9,444 nt of DNA from Nitrososphaeraceae archaeon (GTDB taxonomy: Archaea; Thermoproteota; Nitrososphaeria; Nitrososphaerales; Nitrososphaeraceae): assembly GCA_029240395.1 (NCBI GenBank), contig JAREAJ010000028.1, positions 1 through 9,444 on the forward strand, in the 5' to 3' direction. Position 1 is the stretch's first letter. The number at the start of each line of letters is the position of its first letter. The translations under genes were made by a program, and so were the position numbers. Shown here piece by piece: positions 6,247-9,444 of this stretch. The notes under the pieces were generated by a model that worked only from the letters and a program-made list of their open reading frames with translations, was not told the DNA's origin and made no database searches.

Positions 6247-6695
6247 TGACATCCCAGGATCGAGATGGTCCAGAGGATCCAGACATTGCAATTATTAAGG
6301 CTCGCAAATTAAAAGAATTATGGAAGCATGCAGCCATGGAAAAGTCAAAAGCTGCACGGAGGGAACACGAACAGAAGCCTATTACTAAAACTGATAAGGA
6401 AATTGTGTCAGATTACCTCTATGACAGAGGAGGGGAGGTTCTCAGCCTTGCAATGACCCAATTTCCAACTCAGACTAGGATAATAATAAAGAGGATAGCT
6501 GATTTGATCAGATTGGGGGAAATTCAGCAAAGAATATCTGGAGGTGAACTACTAGCGCTATTCCGGTCTATCGGGATAAATGTGAGGATCAATACAACTA
6601 TCAAAATTGAAGATCATGGCAAGCTGGTATCATTTTCAGAAAAACTCAAGGAACAGACTCAAAGTACTATGAGCAAGGAAGAACCCCCTGATTAA
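6246..6695 (+). CDS. PDCD5/TFAR19-like DNA-binding protein
   Basis: The 149-residue product is soluble, charged and helical. Its N-terminus (DPDIAIIKARKLKEL, residues 11-25) resembles the opening helix of archaeal PDCD5 proteins, followed by a Lys/Glu-rich, probably helical segment. The core (about 52-112) contains FPTQTRIIIKRIADLIRLGEI and ISGGELLALFRSIG, matching the P-x-x-A-x-x-V-E-x-x-L-I-x-L-x-x-x-G-x-I and E-x-L-x-x-L-L layout of the PDCD5 helical bundle. The family binds double-stranded DNA; its role in archaea is poorly defined. It is longer than the roughly 110-125 residues usual for the family, with extra C-terminal residues (IEDHGKLVSFSEKL onward, ending acidic). The GTG start overlaps the rtcB stop by one base (TAGTG), implying coupled translation. 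The family call rests on pattern, not a search. Confidence 0.62.
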   Translation: MTSQDRDGPEDPDIAIIKARKLKELWKHAAMEKSKAARREHEQKPITKTDKEIVSDYLYDRGGEVLSLAMTQFPTQTRIIIKRIADLIRLGEIQQRISGGELLALFRSIGINVRINTTIKIEDHGKLVSFSEKLKEQTQSTMSKEEPPD

Positions 6696-6700
6696 TGATT

Positions 6701-6715
6701 GGTTTTCCCTTTTTT
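6701..6715 (+). terminator. T-rich terminator of the rtcB operon
   Basis: Two T-tracts, TTTT at 6703-6706 and TTTTTT at 6710-6715, separated by CCC, begin within 10 nt of the PDCD5-like stop codon. This is typical archaeal T-rich termination. Confidence 0.5.
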
Positions 6716-6733
6716 AATATTTAAACGAGCAGG

Positions 6734-6739
6734 AAAAAA
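6734..6739 (-). terminator. T-tract, probable terminator of uS11
   Basis: Six A on the plus strand give a T6 on the minus strand, about 86 nt past the uS11 stop. With 6701-6715 it forms a two-way termination zone between convergent genes. Confidence 0.4.
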
Positions 6740-6752
6740 GTCTCATTAAATG

Positions 6753-6771
6753 GTCTATTGTCTATTGTCTA
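6753..6771. repeat. Short tandem repeat, 7-bp unit
   Basis: GTCTATT occurs twice in succession followed by GTCTA, about 2.7 copies. It lies in the spacer between the convergent PDCD5-like and uS11 genes. It is probably a slippage product with no evident role. Confidence 0.5.
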
Positions 6772-6824
6772 ACAGAGAGTTATGTGCCTTCCAGAGGTTC
6801 GACTATGGGTCTTAATTATCATGT

Positions 6825-7232
6825 CTAGACCCTTCGTCCTCTTCTCCCGCCAGGCTTCCTCGTAGTATCGTGTGGAACAGGCGTAACGTCATCAATCCTT
6901 CCTATCCTAAAGCCCGCTCTAGCAAGCGCCCTGATTGCAGCTTGTGCCCCTGGGCCGGGGATCCTTGGACCTACTCCACCGACTGCCCTCACTCGAATAT
7001 GAAGCGCGGTTATTCCTTTTGATTTCGCAACGTCTGCGGCCGCTACTGCGGACTTCATTGCCGCATAAGGGGAGGACTCGTATCTGTCAGCCGTGACGTG
7101 TCGTCCACCTGAGCTAAATGAGATTGTTTCGGCCCCGCTAATATCGGTAATATGAACTAAAGTGTTATTATAGCTACTTAGTATGTGTGCAACTCCCCAT
7201 TTGTATTGCGTGACATCTTCTATGTTTGACAT
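6825..7232 (-). CDS. rps11: Small-subunit ribosomal protein uS11
   Basis: uS11 lies on the platform of the 30S subunit, contacting the 16S rRNA near the mRNA exit region. The 135-residue product is basic, begins with the archaeal-type N-terminus [20 protein letters not shown] (residues 11-30), and contains [10 protein letters not shown] at 41-50. The family signature [22 protein letters not shown] (87-108) is followed by [17 protein letters not shown] and the arginine-rich end RRGRRV. The family usually spans about 125-140 residues. In many archaea it is clustered with uS13, uS4 and an RNA polymerase subunit. Here its upstream neighbour is thiL, 57 bp away, and the downstream neighbour is convergent. 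That gap holds only weak A/T-rich elements (ATTAATAT at 7274-7267), so I cannot tell an own promoter from read-through. Confidence 0.97.
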   Translation of the reverse strand: MSNIEDVTQYKWGVAHILSSYNNTLVHITDISGAETISFSSGGRHVTADRYESSPYAAMKSAVAAADVAKSKGITALHIRVRAVGGVGPRIPGPGAQAAIRALARAGFRIGRIDDVTPVPHDTTRKPGGRRGRRV

Positions 7233-7289
7233 TAACCCGTGGTAAAATTCGGTTATTATGGGTTACATATTAATCTTGAGAGTCACTGG

Positions 7290-8348
7290 TCAGACTTTTG
7301 ATTTATTTTGGAAATGAAGATAGCCCCTATTGTCTAGAAGCGAGAGTTCTTTTTTTAATTTATGCTTGCTTGTGATGAAAACCTTTCCCGTTCCACTGGT
7401 TGCTTTTCCTATTACAATTAATTTTAATTTTTGCTTTCTCGCGATATTCTCCGCCCTTTTCAAATTCTGTCTCGACACCGTTGCTACTATATGAAATTCT
7501 TCTCCACCATGAAAAATCAATTCATAGAAATCCAGAAATTTATTCTCAGTTACAAACTGCAAGATACCTCTTGCCATAGGGGTTATGCTTACAAAAAAAT
7601 CGACTTTGCTCCGCAAAGCTAGCTCATAGAGTGATATTGCAAGACCGTCGCTAGAATCGATAGAAGAAGACAAATACTTAGCCAGAAATGTTCCAAACTT
7701 TTGTTGAGGCTTTGGACTCATAACAGAGGAAATTGCCCTATTCCTAAAAATCTCTCTAGCGCTAGCACCTCGTGTCAGGATTTCCATGCCTGCAGACGGG
7801 TATCCAAAGGTTCCCGACACAACGATATAATCTCCCGGCTTAGCACCATTTCTAGTCGGAATGTTACCGCTTTTAGAAAATCCGACCAGAGCGATCCCTA
7901 TGATAAGTTCGCTAGCTTCATTTGTGTCGCCGCCTATAAATTCGATTCCAAACTCTCTTGATGACTTCTTGAATCCTTTTATCAGTCCCAAAAGATCATC
8001 CTTTGAGTAGCCAGCCGGAATACCTAGAGAAATCATCGATATATATGGCGGTTTTACCCCTTTTGCCGCTAGATCACTAACACAAGAGACTATGCTTTTT
8101 CGCGCTATTTGCCAAGCTTTCATCCCCGGAGGGACATCGGTACTTTCTACCAGCATGTCACATTTGAATACTAGTTCCATTCCCCTTCTCAGACTCCTAC
8201 CTGGCGAGATTATTGAGACATCATCTTCTCCAATCGGCTTCGTCGCATAATACCGTCTGCTGCGGAAACCCCAGGCCATCTTGCGGTTAGATCTTCTAAA
8301 GTTATTGACAAATATTTCTACAATCTGTTTTTCATTTAAACTCGTCAT
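7290..8348 (-). CDS. thiL: Thiamine-monophosphate kinase ThiL
   Basis: ThiL phosphorylates thiamine monophosphate with ATP to give thiamine diphosphate, the active cofactor. The 352 residues show the PurM/ThiL fold motifs in order: GEDD at 40-43 (the N-terminal acidic metal site, usually GDDAA), CDMLVEST at 63-70, VSDLAAKGVKPPY at 90-102, GGDT at 139-142, NGAKPGDYIVVSGTFG at 167-182, DSSDGLAISL at 231-240, and GGEEFHIVAT at 281-290 where bacterial ThiL has GGEDYEL. The C-terminal IGKATSGTG fits as well. HypE and SelD share the fold, but the CDMLVEST and GGEEF segments favour ThiL. The ATG at 8348 lies inside the upstream phosphohexomutase gene (17-nt overlap), and no other plausible Met precedes residue 24. 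The C-terminal tail is lysine-rich. No other thiamine gene is in view. Confidence 0.88.
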   Translation of the reverse strand: MTSLNEKQIVEIFVNNFRRSNRKMAWGFRSRRYYATKPIGEDDVSIISPGRSLRRGMELVFKCDMLVESTDVPPGMKAWQIARKSIVSCVSDLAAKGVKPPYISMISLGIPAGYSKDDLLGLIKGFKKSSREFGIEFIGGDTNEASELIIGIALVGFSKSGNIPTRNGAKPGDYIVVSGTFGYPSAGMEILTRGASAREIFRNRAISSVMSPKPQQKFGTFLAKYLSSSIDSSDGLAISLYELALRSKVDFFVSITPMARGILQFVTENKFLDFYELIFHGGEEFHIVATVSRQNLKRAENIARKQKLKLIVIGKATSGTGKVFITSKHKLKKELSLLDNRGYLHFQNKSKV

Positions 8349-9444
8349 GAATGGATCGAACCTTGTTGACTATTTTTTCATGCAGCACTTGTGTTTCAGA
8401 TGCTCTTGATTCTACTGAGACCCGGATAGCATGTTCTGTATTTGACGGTCTTACCAATGCCCACGAGTCATCATCTATGATAGCCTTAATCCCATCTATG
8501 GTTAGGATTTCTGAGGAATCTCTTTTAAGAATATCAATTAATTTCTCAATGACACTTCTATGCTGATCGGAAGGTAGGGCTATTTTCGACCTTATCTGTG
8601 CATAATGACGCCCAAATTCTATGCACTCGTTTATCATTGTGGTGTCTAGTGAGGAGATTATTGCACTTGCCAGAAACCCATCTCTACACATATTAAATTT
8701 TGGCATGATAAATCCAGCACTACTTCCCTCCCCACCAGCGTCTGCTTCGACTTCGAGCATCTTACTGACAACATTGGACTCACCTACTTTAGAAAAGTCG
8801 AACTTGACTGATGCTGGACCATGGCTCTTCGCAAATTTCTCTATTGATATGCTGGTGTCTATGCTGGTGACAAACTTTTTCATTCCTAGATTCAGTGCAC
8901 TTGCCACGCAAAGTAATAGGGTGGTGTCTGGAGTTAACTTCTCACCGTTCTTATCTACCACCACAAGCCTGTCCCCATCTAGGTCAAATGCAAATCCAAA
9001 GTCTAGTCCATTAGTCACGACCAAGGCTGATAGGTCATTTAGGCCGTCCACGGTGGGGTCAGTTCCTCTTGAAGACATCCCATAAGTGTCATTGATACTG
9101 TAAAACCTGTGTCCAAGATTTTTGAATAATATGTTAACAAATCCACACGTAGCCCCACCTCCAGGATCAAGACCTACTTTGATATGCTTGGTTGGGTCTC
9201 TAGAGGCTTTTGTTATTTCAACTACCTCATATACGTAATTGGAAACAGATTGATGAGATTCACCGTAGTTAGAAGTTTTCTTCTTATCTTTGGTCGTAGT
9301 GTAATTAAGCATATTTTGCAATTCATTCTCAAAAATTCCTCTTCCCTGTAAAACAAACTTTAATCCGTTCCATTCAAGTGGATTATGGGAGGCTGTTACT
9401 ATACATCCTCCATAATATCTCCTTGACTCCCGAAATACCATTGG
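8332..9444 (-). CDS. Phosphohexomutase (phosphomannomutase / phosphoglucomutase / GlmM family), 5' end beyond window
   Basis: The enzyme interconverts sugar 1- and 6-phosphates through a phosphoserine, supplying nucleotide-sugar precursors. The frame is open to the window edge, so the true start lies outside. The ATG at 9441 is internal, because the active-site loop TASHNP begins only 16 residues later, whereas complete enzymes have roughly 80 residues more before it. Visible elements, numbered from that Met, are TASHNPLEWNGLKF (16-29, catalytic S18), the metal loop DLDGDR (153-158), the sugar-specificity loop GGEGSSAG (236-243), and the phosphate-binding RPSNTEHAIRVSVES (331-345, usually R-[TP]-SGTEP). 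The SSAG and SNTEH substitutions mean the substrate (mannose, glucose or glucosamine phosphate) cannot be read from the motifs. The last 17 nt overlap thiL, so the two are probably co-transcribed. Confidence 0.9.
   Translation of the reverse strand, partial: PMVFRESRRYYGGCIVTASHNPLEWNGLKFVLQGRGIFENELQNMLNYTTTKDKKKTSNYGESHQSVSNYVYEVVEITKASRDPTKHIKVGLDPGGGATCGFVNILFKNLGHRFYSINDTYGMSSRGTDPTVDGLNDLSALVVTNGLDFGFAFDLDGDRLVVVDKNGEKLTPDTTLLLCVASALNLGMKKFVTSIDTSISIEKFAKSHGPASVKFDFSKVGESNVVSKMLEVEADAGGEGSSAGFIMPKFNMCRDGFLASAIISSLDTTMINECIEFGRHYAQIRSKIALPSDQHRSVIEKLIDILKRDSSEILTIDGIKAIIDDDSWALVRPSNTEHAIRVSVESRASETQVLHEKIVNKVRSIHDEFK

Noticed and set aside
6790..6818. Possible tRNA 3' end (GGTTCGACT followed by GGGTCT)
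   Set aside because: The five bases on either side of the loop do not pair, and no matching acceptor 5' half or anticodon arm lies upstream.
8621..9085. A 154-codon plus-strand frame opposite the phosphohexomutase
   Set aside because: It is antisense to the metal-loop and sugar-binding regions of a clearly real enzyme, and its product shows no family features.
1..9444. CRISPR array, insertion sequence, integrase, toxin-antitoxin or defence genes
   Set aside because: No spaced direct repeats, terminal inverted repeats, transposase motifs or defence-type domains were seen. The gene content is housekeeping. The PD-(D/E)XK-like domain on QueD alone is not enough to propose a defence system.

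Overview
The window is archaeal and most resembles a thaumarchaeote (Nitrososphaerota). The archaeal signs are an archaeal-type uS11, a full-length RtcB RNA ligase followed by a PDCD5/TFAR19-like DNA-binding protein, an archaeosine-type queD-queC pair, and TTTATA-like boxes about 30 nt upstream of start codons with almost no leader. The phylum is inferred from overall protein resemblance. I could not run a database search, and the genus is not determinable from the sequence alone.

Layout, left to right. (1) Positions 3-212 hold the 3' end of a plus-strand gene whose last residues look like the tail of a prohibitin-type SPFH/Band 7 protein. About 330 bp without a recognisable gene follow. (2) On the minus strand, queD (1214-2035) and queC (543-1217) overlap by ATGA and form a preQ0 (archaeosine precursor) operon. 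QueD carries an extra N-terminal domain resembling a degenerate PD-(D/E)XK nuclease. (3) Divergent from it on the plus strand is a stand-alone asparagine-synthetase-type PP-loop protein (2266-3030) with no glutaminase domain. (4) Convergent to that is purB (3141-4508), adenylosuccinate lyase. (5) A 262-bp divergent spacer with two stem-loops leads into rtcB (4771-6246), whose stop overlaps the GTG start of the PDCD5-like gene (6246-6695). (6) On the minus strand, reading from the right edge, are a 5'-truncated phosphohexomutase (8332-9444), thiL overlapping it by 17 nt (7290-8348), and then uS11 (6825-7232).

The window is mostly core metabolism and information processing: tRNA modification, purine and thiamine biosynthesis, sugar-phosphate metabolism, RNA ligation and a ribosomal protein. 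I see no CRISPR array, insertion sequence, integrase, phage gene, tRNA or rRNA. The most interesting points are the nuclease-like domain fused to QueD, the orphan synthetase-only AsnB-like protein facing the queDC operon, the rtcB-PDCD5 coupling, and the paired stem-loops between purB and rtcB. Promoter positions allowed two start codons to be reassigned: queD to 2035 and the AsnB-like gene to GTG 2266.
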